Assembly: GCF_012726235.1 (NCBI RefSeq)
Contig: NZ_JAASAH010000006.1
Span: 124,001-188,000, forward strand
Source of the DNA: Streptomyces sp. HNM0574
Lineage (GTDB): Bacteria; Actinomycetota; Actinomycetes; Streptomycetales; Streptomycetaceae
Direction of reading: 5' to 3'
DNA length: 64,000 bases
The position numbers and the translations under genes were made by a program. Under the pieces are notes generated by a model. The model was not told the DNA's origin. It saw nothing but the letters and a program-made list of their open reading frames with translations, and searched no databases. This document shows, piece after piece, positions 26,174 to 34,623 of the stretch (position 1 is its first letter; every line of letters starts with the position of its first letter).

Positions 26174-26415
26174 TCCTCCCGTTTGGATCCGGCACGGCAT
26201 GCGGAATTCCGTGGGAAGCCGGTCAACTGCCCACCCGTGCCGTGCGGATGTGTCCGACATTAGGAGGTGCGGGCCCGGGCCAAGAAGGATGCAGGGTGCT
26301 CAATTCGGGGCGCGGATTGTGCAGGGTGCTCAGGCTTCTGAGGGCGCGCGGCCCGAGGGAGAATGGACAGCCGCCCCCACCATCTGCGGCACCCCCGCCC
26401 GAAGGACGGACCCCC

Positions 26416-26820
26416 ATGAGCCCGGTACCCGACCGTTTCGGCGTCCTCGCCCACTGTCGCGGCGGGCAGGCTCCCGCCGTGCTGCGGTGGACGGGCGAGT
26501 ATCACGACTACGTGGTCACCGCTGAGGGGCCGTGGGGACTGGTGACCGGCAGCGGGGAGGACTGTTTCGACGCGCTGGCCCGGGTGCGGGAGCGGATCGA
26601 GCCGGTGGGCTGGCTTCTGGGCGTCAACGGGGTGCGTCGTGACACGTGGCCCTCCGGGACCTGCCGGGGAACCGGAGGGTTTCTCGTCTACCGGCTCACC
26701 CCGGGCCGACGCCCCACCCGCGCCGATCTCGTGCAGACCTTCCACGAGGCGCCCCGCGAGACGCTCGCCACCGTCTCCGAGCAGGTCCGCTTCGAGCGGC
26801 AGTGGAGCCAGTCGCTGTGA
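26416..26820 (+). CDS. Hypothetical protein of about 134 residues
   Basis: ATG 26416 is preceded by GAAGGA. The protein alternates strands and turns (GVLAHCRGGQAPAVLRWTGE, WGLVTGSGEDCFDALARVRE) and ends with a Trp. No family recognised; similar short proteins in Streptomyces often pair with SseB-like genes. Its stop overlaps the GTG of the next, broken gene, so the two were translationally coupled. Confidence 0.65.
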   Translation: MSPVPDRFGVLAHCRGGQAPAVLRWTGEYHDYVVTAEGPWGLVTGSGEDCFDALARVRERIEPVGWLLGVNGVRRDTWPSGTCRGTGGFLVYRLTPGRRPTRADLVQTFHEAPRETLATVSEQVRFERQWSQSL

Positions 26821-27089
26821 CCACCCCGCCCGCCCCCGTCACCGAGGCCCTGTGGGCCCGGGCCTGGCCGCGAGCCGGAGCTGCTCGCCGCCTTCCGCGA
26901 CGCCACGCTCATCCTGTTCGCGCCGGAAGGGCAGAGCGGCCTCCACACCGTCACCGAGGGCGACGGGAGCCGCTGCATCCCCGGCACCGGAGGCAGCAGG
27001 CCACCGGCCTTCCGGTCCGCCTCAACCCGGGCCACCGCATCAGCCTCACCGTCCCGGCGCAGGACGGCACCACCGCCGACTTCGGCTGA
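26817..27089 (+). pseudogene. Frameshifted SseB-like gene
   Basis: GTG 26817 overlaps the previous stop and encodes VTTPPAPVTEALWARAWPR. Sensible sequence then continues in another frame (EPELLAAFRDATLILFAPEG, then QSGLHTVTEGDGSR), which resembles the L-L-x-A-F-R-x-A-T-L-x-V core of SseB-type proteins, and returns to the first frame for PVRLNPGHRISLTVPAQDG. Two compensating frameshifts, or a sequencing error pair, are needed to explain this. Confidence 0.5.
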
Positions 27090-27140
27090 GGCGGTCCTTC
27101 AACCGCCTCTGTTCAGCGAGGAGTTCGCCCCCCCCGACGG

Positions 27141-27377
27141 TCACTCGTCGGAGTCGTTCTGCTTCCTGCTCCGGCGGAAGCGCACGACGTTGTAGGCGAT
27201 GCCGCCCACCACGACCACACCGGCGAGGGCCCAGAAGACCGGGCTGGAATCGCCGTCGCGGTCGTACTTGTAGGAGGCGATCTCCGTGGCGGACGCCGGG
27301 GATGCGAACGCGGCACCGGTTCCCGGCCCGAGCCCCAGCAGAACTCCGAGGAGGAGCAGTGTCGTTGCGGTGCGCAT
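27141..27377 (-). CDS. Small membrane-anchored exported protein
   Basis: 78 residues with AGGAGA six bases before ATG 27377. An N-terminal signal sequence (RTATTLLLLGVLLGLGPGTG) is followed by a short acidic segment and a second helix (VFWALAGVVVVGGIAYNVV), then a basic cytosolic tail (RFRRSRKQNDSDE). The signal-anchor-plus-tail layout resembles a sortase substrate without its LPxTG, but no such motif is present. Function unknown. Confidence 0.6.
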   Translation of the reverse strand: MRTATTLLLLGVLLGLGPGTGAAFASPASATEIASYKYDRDGDSSPVFWALAGVVVVGGIAYNVVRFRRSRKQNDSDE

Positions 27378-27512
27378 GGATTCTCCTGATGTCGTGAGCA
27401 CGATGAGACGTCGGAAACCGTAGCTCACGGAGCTGGGACGCGTGGATGTCCTGCCGTCCCCGGCACACCCGGCCCCCGCGCACAGGTTTCAACCCGGCTG
27501 GACGGGAACCCG

Positions 27513-29632
27513 GTGCGGGAGACGGCCGTCGGCCTGGCCCCCGAGCAGGTGCCGGACGAGGAAGACGAGCGCGTACGCCGCTACCGGTCACTGCTGGACG
27601 GCCGGCGCATGCTGATCCTGCTGGACAACGCGGCCTCGGCCGAGCAGGTACGCCCGCTCCTGCCCGGTACCTCCACCTGCCGCGTACTCGTCACCAGCCG
27701 CAACCGGCTCGGCGGGCTGGTCGCCCGCGAAGGCGCCCAGCCGCTCGAACTCCCCGTCCTCGCCCCGCACGAAGCGCGGGCACTCCTCGTCGCGGCCCTG
27801 GGTGAACAGCGCGTGGCGGCGGACGTGGAGAGCGCCGAGCAGCTCGCCCGGCTGTGCGGCCACCTTCCGCTGGCCCTGCGGATCGCCGCCGCGCGGCTCG
27901 CCTGCGAACCCGGGCTCCGCATCGCCGACCTGGCGGCGGAGCTGGCCGCCGGTGACCGGCTGCGGACACTGGAACTGGACGACGACCCCTCCTCGGCGGT
28001 CCGCGCCGCCTTCGCCCAGTCCTACGGCGCTCTGGACCCGGAGGCCCGGCGCCTCTTCCGCCTGCTCTCACTCGTCCCGGGGCCCGAGGTGACCGCGCCC
28101 GTCGCGGCCGTTCTCCTCAAGAGCGACGAAGGGGACGCCGGACGGCTGCTGCGGACGCTGAGTGCGGGGCACCTCCTCCACTCGCCCGCACGGGGCCGCT
28201 ACGGGCTGCACGATCTGCTGCGGGAGTACGGGGCCGAGCGGGCCCGGCGGGAGATCCCGCCGCCCGAACAGGCCGCTGCCGCAGACCGGTTGAACGCCCA
28301 CTATCTGCGCACCGCCCGCGCCGCGGCGGCACGCGGCTACAGCCCCGTCGTCCGTCTGCCCCGCGAGCCCGGCATCCCGGACGGGGACGGGAGCCGGGTC
28401 CCGGCACCCGGCGGGTTCCCGGCCACGACGCGGCGCTGGAGTGGCTGGAGGCCGAGCGGGAGAACCTGACCGCCGTCGTCGTCCGGGCGGCCGAGTCCGG
28501 ACGGCACCGGTTCGCCTGGCGGCTCGCCGACGAGCTGCGCACCTTCTTCTACCGAAGGCGGCACCTGTCCGAATGGGAGACCACCACGCGGGCCGGGCTG
28601 CGCGCCGCCCGCCGGGCCGCGGACCCGCTGGGCCGGGCGGCCATGGAGCAGAGCCTCGGAGCGCTGTACCGCCAGAAGGGAGACGTGCAGGCCGCGCTGG
28701 AGTTCCACCACGCGGCGCTGGCCGGTTTCCGGCAGGCGGGGTTCGGTCCCGGCGAGGCCGCCATGATGTGCAACCTCGGCGCCTTGCACGAGGACTTGGG
28801 CGAGATGCGCCAGGCCGTTACGTGGCAGGAACGCGGTATCGACCGGTTCCGGGAACTCGACCTGCCGGAGCTGCTGGGCCCCGCCCTCGGCAACATTTCC
28901 TCGGTGTGCGTCTGCATCGGGGAACTCGACCGTGCCGTGGCGCACGCCACCGAGGCGATCGACGTCGGCGCCCGCAACGGCCACCGCTCGGCCGGCATCG
29001 CGCCGTTGATCAACCGGGCCTTCGCCCACCACCGGCGCGGCGACCACGGTCCGGCCACGGCCGACGGCGCCGAAGCGCTGCGTATCTGCCAGGAGCTGAG
29101 CCAGCGTCACCACGAGTCCACCGCACACGACCTCCTGGCCCAGATCCACGGCGAAACCGGTCACCTCGAAGTCGCCTGGGAGCACGCCCGCCACGCCCTG
29201 CGGGCCGCGCAGGAGACCCGGCACGTCAAGGACGAGGCGGACAGCCTCCTCACCTTCGCCGCCCTGCACCACCGTGCGGGCGAACCGGAGCGGGCGGAGG
29301 CCGCCCTGAGCCGCGTGCTGGAGATCGCCGAGGCGCACGGCCTGCAGTGGCTGCGGGCCGAGGCCCGGCTCGGGACGGCCCGCCTCCGGTACCTCTCGGG
29401 CAGCCACGACGCGGCGGACGCCCACGCCCGGGAGAGCCTCGGCATCGCACGTGGCCAGGGCCTGCGACTGGTCGAATGCCGTGCGCTGGACATCCTCGCC
29501 GCCGTGGCCCTGGCCACCGGCCGCCCGCAGGACACGGCCCGTTATTCCGCAGAGGCCGAGGAGCTGCGCGCGGTGACCGGTTACCGCCTGCGGTACGACG
29601 TCCTCGGCGTTGCCCGGGGGAGCGGTGCCTGA
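27513..29632 (+). pseudogene. AfsR-like regulator lacking its N-terminal half and frameshifted
   Basis: The first part (GTG 27513 to about 28425) encodes the C-terminal side of an NB-ARC ATPase: RYRSLLDGRRMLILLDNAAS (Walker B), VLVTSRNRLGGLV and CGHLPLALRIAAARL (GxP motif). The SARP DNA-binding domain and the P-loop GxGGxGKT are absent. Near 28330-28425 the frame shifts; the rest (DAALEWLEAERENL and TPR-like repeats such as ALGNISSVCVCIGELDRAVA) continues in another frame to the stop at 29632. Intact AfsR proteins are about 900-1000 residues. It is a decayed regulator. Confidence 0.75.
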
Positions 29633-29654
29633 CCCCGTTCCGAGGACGAGTACC

Positions 29655-29933
29655 TCACTCGTGCCACGCGTAGTAACACGCGCGCTTGGCCTGGGAGGTC
29701 CATACGTCGAGACTCTTGAGCATGTCCACGCACGAGGAGGCGTACTGCTTGCCGAGGGAGCCCACGGCGCAGGAGCGGGAGACCTTCGCGCCCACGGTGT
29801 AGCCCTCGCGCTTGAGGTAGTCCTTGCAGTGTGCGGTGGCGGCCGAGGCCGGGCTCGCGGTGGCCACCGGGACGGCCACGGCGGACACGAGCAGTCCGGC
29901 GGCGACGGCGAGGCTCTGGCATGTGCGGCGCAT
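29655..29933 (-). CDS. Small secreted protein, paralogue of the one at 11586-11876
   Basis: 92 residues. Signal peptide ends ASPASA. The mature part begins ATAHCKDYLKREGYTVGAKV and shares C-x2-YL-x4-Y-x-V-G-x-K-x4-C with the other copy. Four Cys allow two disulfides. Leader GGGGGAAG is weak. Convergent with the AfsR remnant, 22 bp apart. Confidence 0.7.
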   Translation of the reverse strand: MRRTCQSLAVAAGLLVSAVAVPVATASPASAATAHCKDYLKREGYTVGAKVSRSCAVGSLGKQYASSCVDMLKSLDVWTSQAKRACYYAWHE

Positions 29934-30246
29934 GTCTTCCCCCTGTCATGACATGTCGAATGGTCGGTAACCCACACTGATGCCGGATGTGTGCTTCTCC
30001 AAGCGCAAACAAGCCGGAATGGACGGCGGTATCGGCCCCTCCGCGCCGGCTTGCTCCACAAAAACGTTCCGGCGCCCCAACCGGCCGTCGCGCGCGGCCA
30101 GTTGGAGCGAGGCGGCTCCGGACGCCGTCCGGTCGCGGCTTCGACCAGCGCGGTGAACCTTGGACGGGCCACGCAGCGCCACACAGGCGATCAGGGAACA
30201 AGGCACTCGCCCCGCAGTGAGCTCACCTCAGTGAAAGGTCGTGGCG
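29934..30246. other. Intergenic region between divergent small genes
   Basis: About 310 bp containing the promoters of the secreted gene (minus) and of the gene at 30247 (plus, AAAGG leader). The sequence is less G+C-rich than coding DNA. No palindrome or RNA structure recognised. Confidence 0.5.
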
Positions 30247-30759
30247 ATGCCCCGGTCGTTAAGTTTTCACGACATCCTGCGTGACCAGGAAAGCGCCTGG
30301 TGCGACACCGCATGGAAACCCGTCGACGTCAGCGCCGACAGCGGTGCGTACCACGGCTCCTACCGCGTCGACATCGCGTCCGACGTCGAGGACGGCGCCT
30401 CCTACCGCCCCCTGCTGCACGCCTCGCTCCTGGCCGAGCTGGTGAACTTCCACACCCTCGCCTCGATAGCCTTCGCCTACTCCCGGCGGGACCGCCCGGA
30501 ACTGGCCCGGCTCCCCGACGTCCCCCTGGTGGAATTCCGGCGACGCGCGCTCCTGACGTCACTGCAACTCTCCCTGGTGCGGCCCGTGTTCGACAGCCCC
30601 GTCCCGATGTCGCTGACCGTCGACGACGTCACGGACAAGTGGAAGACCCACCGGCTGATGTTCTTCAACCTCTCCGTCGAGGTGGCGGAGGGAAAACAGA
30701 CGGCCAAGGTGGGTGGCTGCCTCAACTTCCGCGACGCCATTTCCCCGGAGGACGCGTAG
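30247..30759 (+). CDS. Hypothetical protein, possible hotdog-like fold
   Basis: 170 residues from ATG 30247; GTG 30241 is too close to the AAAGG leader. Predicted order is strand-helix-strands: ASLLAELVNFHTLASIAFAY is a long helix, then RALLTSLQLSLVRPVF and SPVPMSLTVDDVTDKWKTHR and a final NLSVEVAEGKQTAKVGGCLN. The pattern recalls single hotdog thioesterase-like domains (DVT-x4-H-x-M-F-F-x-L-x-V-E-V), but no catalytic residue is assured. No membrane segment or signal. Confidence 0.6.
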   Translation: MPRSLSFHDILRDQESAWCDTAWKPVDVSADSGAYHGSYRVDIASDVEDGASYRPLLHASLLAELVNFHTLASIAFAYSRRDRPELARLPDVPLVEFRRRALLTSLQLSLVRPVFDSPVPMSLTVDDVTDKWKTHRLMFFNLSVEVAEGKQTAKVGGCLNFRDAISPEDA

Positions 30760-30762
30760 GGC

Positions 30763-30810
30763 GGAACCGCTGTCCGCGGCCCGGGAGCACGGGCCGCGGA
30801 CAACGGTTCC
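30763..30810. terminator. Very strong bidirectional hairpin
   Basis: Twenty-bp arms (GGAACCGCTGTCCGCGGCCC and GGGCCGCGGACAACGGTTCC) pair at 19 of 20 positions with an 8-nt loop, between convergent genes ending at 30759 and 30818. Confidence 0.9.
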
Positions 30811-30817
30811 GGTGGTG

Positions 30818-31216
30818 CTACTTGCAGTTGACCCACTTGTTGGAGCGCAGGTGCACCCCGTCGCCGTAGCTCTTCTGGCCCTTCTTGAACACGTACGTCC
30901 TGCCCTGGTAGTTCTTCTGCTCGAAGACGCGGACGTCGCAGCTGGTGCCGTTGTTGTGGGCCGAGCGGACCTTGTTGCCGAAGGCGCCGCCGAAGCGGGT
31001 CAGGTCCTTGTTGTTCCCCGCGACCTTCTGCATCGCGCCCTGGTAGTGCTTCTTCGGCCACACGCAGAAGTAGCCCTTCGGGCAGGCCGCGGCGCCCTGC
31101 CCCGTCGTCTTCCCCTCGGCGCCGGCCGCACCGGCGACGCCGCCGAACACGGCCCCCGAGAGCGCGATCGCCGCCGCGCCGATTCCGACGCGCCTGTGTG
31201 CCCTGCTGATCCGCAT
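30818..31216 (-). CDS. Secreted peptidase-inhibitor I36-like protein (distant third copy)
   Basis: 132 residues with GGGAGG six bases before ATG 31216. Signal peptide ends about AGAAGA. The I36 start is CPKGYFCVWPKKHYQGAMQK, and later strands NNGTSCDVRVFEQKNYQGRT and YVFKKGQKSYGDG repeat the crystallin-like key. More basic than the tandem pair at 25.4-26.2 kb, and it ends in NCK instead of WGGEC. It is divergent from the betaine/carnitine operon. Confidence 0.78.
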   Translation of the reverse strand: MRISRAHRRVGIGAAAIALSGAVFGGVAGAAGAEGKTTGQGAAACPKGYFCVWPKKHYQGAMQKVAGNNKDLTRFGGAFGNKVRSAHNNGTSCDVRVFEQKNYQGRTYVFKKGQKSYGDGVHLRSNKWVNCK

Positions 31217-31416
31217 GGTCGTCCTCCCCGTCGTTCCGTCGCACCTGTCCGTGCCCCACAGACTCTGCGCCGCCGCTCCGCCCAACCGCCAGCGCCCGCC
31301 GAGCGGTTGGGCCCGTGTGGGACGTCACCCCGCTGACCTGCTGGGACGCGCCTTGAGGGAGGACGGGTGTGGGACGCCGGACGCGGACGCGCGCCACCGG
31401 AGAAACTGGACGATCA

Positions 31417-31457
31417 TTCAACCCGGGATTGAACGAGCGTACAAACCTGCCTATGGT
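31417..31457 (+). promoter_or_regulatory. Promoter and overlapping operator of the carnitine/betaine operon
   Basis: TTGAAC (31429-31434), a 17-bp spacer and TATGGT (31452-31457) form a textbook promoter ending seven bases before ATG 31465. The palindrome TTCAACCC-G-GGATTGAA (31417-31433; 14 of 16 arm positions symmetric) overlaps the -35 box. It is the likely target of the TetR protein at the end of the operon or another regulator. Confidence 0.75.
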
Positions 31458-31464
31458 CGTCGGC

Positions 31465-32625
31465 ATGGTTGCTCTCACCGCGGACGAGTTCAGGACGATC
31501 GCCTCCGGGTACGACGCCGACCCCGGGCGCTCCATGTCGCTCCGGGCGGAGGCGTACACCGAGCAGAAGTGGCACGACGTGGACCTCGGCGCCGTCTTCG
31601 CGCGTACCTGGCAGTGGGTGTGCCACGTGGAGAAGCTGGCGGCGCCGGGCAGTTACGTCGCCGTCGAGGTCGCCGGGATGCCGGTGGTCGTGGTGCGGGA
31701 CCGGGAGGGGCGGCTGCGCGCCTTCTACAACGTGTGCAAGCACCGGGCGCACGAGCTGCTGTCCGGCTCGGGGACGACGCGCATGATCGTGTGCCCGTAC
31801 CACGCCTGGACCTACGATCTGGGCGGCTCCCTGGTGGGCGCCCGGCAGACCGACCGGATGGAGACCTTCGACAAGTCCCGGATCTGCCTCGACCAGGTGC
31901 GGGCCGAGGAGTTCTGCGGCTTCGTCTACGTCAACCTCGACCCGGAGGCCAGGCCGCTGGCCGAGCAGGCCCCCGACCTGGCCGCCCAGATCACCGAGCG
32001 GGCCCCGGACGTCGCGCGGCTCACGCACGCCAAACGGCTCCGCTACGACATCCGGTCCAACTGGAAGAACGTCGTCGACAACTTCCTGGAGTGCTACCAC
32101 TGTCACGTCGCGCACCGGGAGTTCGTGTCACTCGTCGACATGGACACCTACGACGTGCGGACGCACGGAATCTGGTCCAGCCACTTCGCCGACGCGGGCA
32201 GGAGCGAGAACGCCGCCTACGACGTGTCCGGCGCGACCGTCACCGAGCACGCGGTGTGGTGGCTGTGGCCCAACACCTGCCTGCTGCGCTATCCCGGACG
32301 CGGCAACCTCATGGTGCTCCAGATCCTCCCGGCCGGCCCGGGGCGCACGCTGGAGACACTCGACTTCTTCCTGGAGAGCACCGAACTCGACGAGACCGAG
32401 CGGCAGTCGGTGCGCTACATGGACGAGGTGCTGCAGGTGCAGGACATCGGTCTGGTGGAGAGCGTGCAGCGCGGAATGGCGACGCCCGCCTTCGAGCAGG
32501 GCCGGATCGTGCACGACCCGGAGCGCGCGCCGGGGCTCTCCGAGCACGGGGTGCACCATTTCCACGGCCTGCTGCTGGACGCCTACCGGAAGCTCGTGAG
32601 CGGCCCCGCACCCGCGTCCGCCTGA
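31465..32625 (+). CDS. Rieske-type oxygenase large subunit, glycine-betaine/carnitine monooxygenase-like
   Basis: 386 residues. The Rieske 2Fe-2S ligands are Cys91 and His93 (CKHRAH) and Cys110 and His113 (CPYHAW). The mononuclear iron site is DNFLECYHCHVAH with His212 and His217, Asp205 bridging to the cluster of the neighbouring subunit. Sequence and length fit the quaternary-ammonium group (GbcA, CntA) rather than aromatic-ring dioxygenases. It would demethylate glycine betaine or cleave carnitine, but needs a reductase that is not encoded nearby. ATG 31465 gives a leaderless transcript; ATG 31453 overlaps the -10 box. First gene of the operon to 34596. Confidence 0.88.
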   Translation: MVALTADEFRTIASGYDADPGRSMSLRAEAYTEQKWHDVDLGAVFARTWQWVCHVEKLAAPGSYVAVEVAGMPVVVVRDREGRLRAFYNVCKHRAHELLSGSGTTRMIVCPYHAWTYDLGGSLVGARQTDRMETFDKSRICLDQVRAEEFCGFVYVNLDPEARPLAEQAPDLAAQITERAPDVARLTHAKRLRYDIRSNWKNVVDNFLECYHCHVAHREFVSLVDMDTYDVRTHGIWSSHFADAGRSENAAYDVSGATVTEHAVWWLWPNTCLLRYPGRGNLMVLQILPAGPGRTLETLDFFLESTELDETERQSVRYMDEVLQVQDIGLVESVQRGMATPAFEQGRIVHDPERAPGLSEHGVHHFHGLLLDAYRKLVSGPAPASA

Positions 32626-32653
32626 CGCCCGAACCGAGTCGAGGTGAGCCCGT

Positions 32654-32980
32654 ATGCCCGAGCCCGTCATCGTCACCTGCGCTCCGACCGGGGGCATCCA
32701 CACGCCGACGATGTCCCCGTACCTGCCCGTCACGCCCGGGGAGACCGCCCGGGAGTCCGTCGCGGCCGCCGAGGCCGGCGCCGCCGTCATCCGTCGGCAA
32801 CATCTCGACCGGTGGTGGGCCGGGCATGTCCCGCTCGGCCCGGGCGAACTGGCCGCGTCCGACGCCGCTCGGGTGCGGAAGATCCGCTCCGTCGTCGAGT
32901 CCCTCGGACGGACCGTGGTGACCCCCGGCGAAGCCCGTACCCGTCTCGGCCTGAAGGGAGCGGACCGTGTCGCGTTCTGA
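32654..32980 (+). pseudogene. BKACE (beta-keto acid cleavage enzyme) with large internal deletion
   Basis: ATG 32654 with GAGGTGAG leader. Residues 1-45 (VIVTCAPTGGIHTPTMSPYL ... AAAEAGAAVI) are the N-terminus of DUF849/BKACE proteins; residues about 48-108 (LAASDAARVRKIRSVVESLG ... LGLKGADRVAF) are their C-terminus. Full proteins have about 300 residues; here 108 remain and the frame is kept. The metal-binding His-x-His and catalytic core are gone, so the remnant cannot work. In intact operons this enzyme cleaves 3-dehydrocarnitine with acetyl-CoA. The stop overlaps the next gene. Confidence 0.85.
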
Positions 32981-33959
32981 GCACCCCGTCGCACGGAACG
33001 GTCAACACCGAAGCGACCAGGGCGGTTTCGGCCGGGTGGCGAGTCTCGGGGGCGGGGTGATCGGGCGGAGCTGGACCGCGCTGTTCCTGGCCGCGGGGAA
33101 GTCCGTCGCCGTCTTCGACCCGGACCCGGAGGCCGAGGCGCGGGTGCGCCGGGCCGTCGAGGACGCCTGGCCCACGCTCACCCGGCTCGGGCTCACCGAG
33201 CACGGCGACCCGGACGGCCTGCACTTCTGCGCCGACCCGCGGCAGGCGGTCGAGGGCGCCGGCTTCGTGCAGGAGAGCGTCCCGGAACGGACCGCGCTCA
33301 AGCACGAGGTGTACGCGGCCGTCGAACCCGCGCTCGGCGACGGCACGGTGGTGGCCTCCTCGGCCTCCGGCCTGACGCTGACCGAGATGCAGCGGGGCTG
33401 GCGGGACCCGGCACGGTTCGTTCTCGGCCACCCGTTCAACCCGCCGCACCTCGTCCCGCTGGTCGAGGTGATGGGCAACGAGCGGACCGCGCCGGGTGTG
33501 GTGGACCGGGCCCGCGCGTTCTACGAGTCGGTCGGCAAGGTGACGATCGAGGTCCGGCGCGAGGTCCCCGGCCATGTCGCCAACCGGCTCCAGGCGGCGC
33601 TGTGGCGCGAGGCCATCCACCTCGTCAACGAGGGCGTGGCCGGCGTCGAGGACGTCGACACCGCCGTCTCGGCCGGACCGGGGCTCCGCTGGGCGACGAC
33701 GGGCCCGACACAGCTGTTCCACCTCGGCGCGGGCGACGGCGGACTGGCGGCCTTCTGCGAACGCTACGCCGACAGCTTCAACCGCTGGTTCGACAGCCTG
33801 GGCCGGCCGCACCTGGACCGGGCCACGGCCGAACGGCTCGTGGCGGGCCTGCGCCCGATCAGCGAGGCACATTCGGTCGACGAACTGTCGCACCGGCGGG
33901 ACGAGCTGATCACCGGCGTGCTCGCGCTCCTCCGGAACGGGCCGCGGTCACCGTCCTGA
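32967..33959 (+). CDS. L-carnitine 3-dehydrogenase-like (3-hydroxyacyl-CoA dehydrogenase family)
   Basis: 330 residues, GTG 32967, overlapping the BKACE stop by 14 bases. The NAD site is VASLGGGVIGRSWTALFLAA (G-x-G-x2-G). The 3-hydroxyacyl dehydrogenase motif HPFNPPHLVPLVEVM and VANRLQAALWREAIHLVNEG are intact. This length and the linkage to BKACE and a Rieske oxygenase mark carnitine dehydrogenases, which oxidise L-carnitine to 3-dehydrocarnitine with NAD+. Without a working BKACE the product could not be processed by the usual route. Confidence 0.83.
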   Translation: MSRSEHPVARNGQHRSDQGGFGRVASLGGGVIGRSWTALFLAAGKSVAVFDPDPEAEARVRRAVEDAWPTLTRLGLTEHGDPDGLHFCADPRQAVEGAGFVQESVPERTALKHEVYAAVEPALGDGTVVASSASGLTLTEMQRGWRDPARFVLGHPFNPPHLVPLVEVMGNERTAPGVVDRARAFYESVGKVTIEVRREVPGHVANRLQAALWREAIHLVNEGVAGVEDVDTAVSAGPGLRWATTGPTQLFHLGAGDGGLAAFCERYADSFNRWFDSLGRPHLDRATAERLVAGLRPISEAHSVDELSHRRDELITGVLALLRNGPRSPS

Positions 33960-34014
33960 GCGGCGACCGTGGCCGCCGTGCCGCGCGTCTCCCGCAGCGG
34001 CTAGTCTCGGGCGG

Positions 34015-34596
34015 ATGAGCGAAGGGAACGCGGAAGCCGGGAAGAAGACCGACCGGGAGGAGCGCATCCTCGACGCGGTCCTCGTTCTCCTGTCGCAGCA
34101 CGGCATTTCGGGCATCAGCATGCGTGCGGTGTCCCGGGAGGCGGGCGTCTCGCTCGGGCTGGTCAACTACTACTACGACGACAAGGTCACCCTCATCGGC
34201 GCCGCGCTGCGCCGGATCGAGCGGGAGGACATGACCATGGTCGACCCGGACCCGGACAGGTCCCCCGAGCAGAACCTCCGGGCCGCCCTCCGCCGCGTCG
34301 CGCACGCCGAGTTCCTCACCACCGAGTACCTCTCGCTCCGGCTCCAGCTCTGGGCGCTCGCGCAGGCCCACCCGGACTTCGGGGAGATCAACACCGCGGC
34401 CCAGAAGCGCTACCGGGCGGCGATCGCCACGCTGATCCGCGCCGCCAGGCCGGACCTCTCGCGAGCCGAGTCGAACAAGCGGGCCGCCGACATCGACGTC
34501 GTCCAGAACGGCATGTGGCTCACCGCCCTGCTCGGCCTCGACCGCGCCGCCATCCGGCGCAGCGTGACCCGGTGCGAGGAGATCGCCTTCGGCTAG
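34015..34596 (+). CDS. TetR-family regulator of the carnitine/betaine operon (BetI-like)
   Basis: 193 residues. Helix-turn-helix: ISMRAVSREAGVSLGLVNYY followed by YDDKVTLI. The C-terminal domain (LQLWALAQAHPDFGEINTAA) resembles BetI-type sensors. It has its own TAGTCT box (34002-34007) seven bases before ATG, so it can be expressed separately as a leaderless message. The palindrome at 31417-31433 is a plausible target. Confidence 0.88.
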   Translation: MSEGNAEAGKKTDREERILDAVLVLLSQHGISGISMRAVSREAGVSLGLVNYYYDDKVTLIGAALRRIEREDMTMVDPDPDRSPEQNLRAALRRVAHAEFLTTEYLSLRLQLWALAQAHPDFGEINTAAQKRYRAAIATLIRAARPDLSRAESNKRAADIDVVQNGMWLTALLGLDRAAIRRSVTRCEEIAFG

Positions 34597-34623
34597 GGGG
34601 CCCGTTCCGCGAGGCGAACAGCC

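Noticed and set aside
30247-30759. Betainyl-CoA thioesterase of the carnitine pathway
   Set aside because: A hotdog-like pattern is only suggestive and a terminator plus an opposing gene separate it from the operon.
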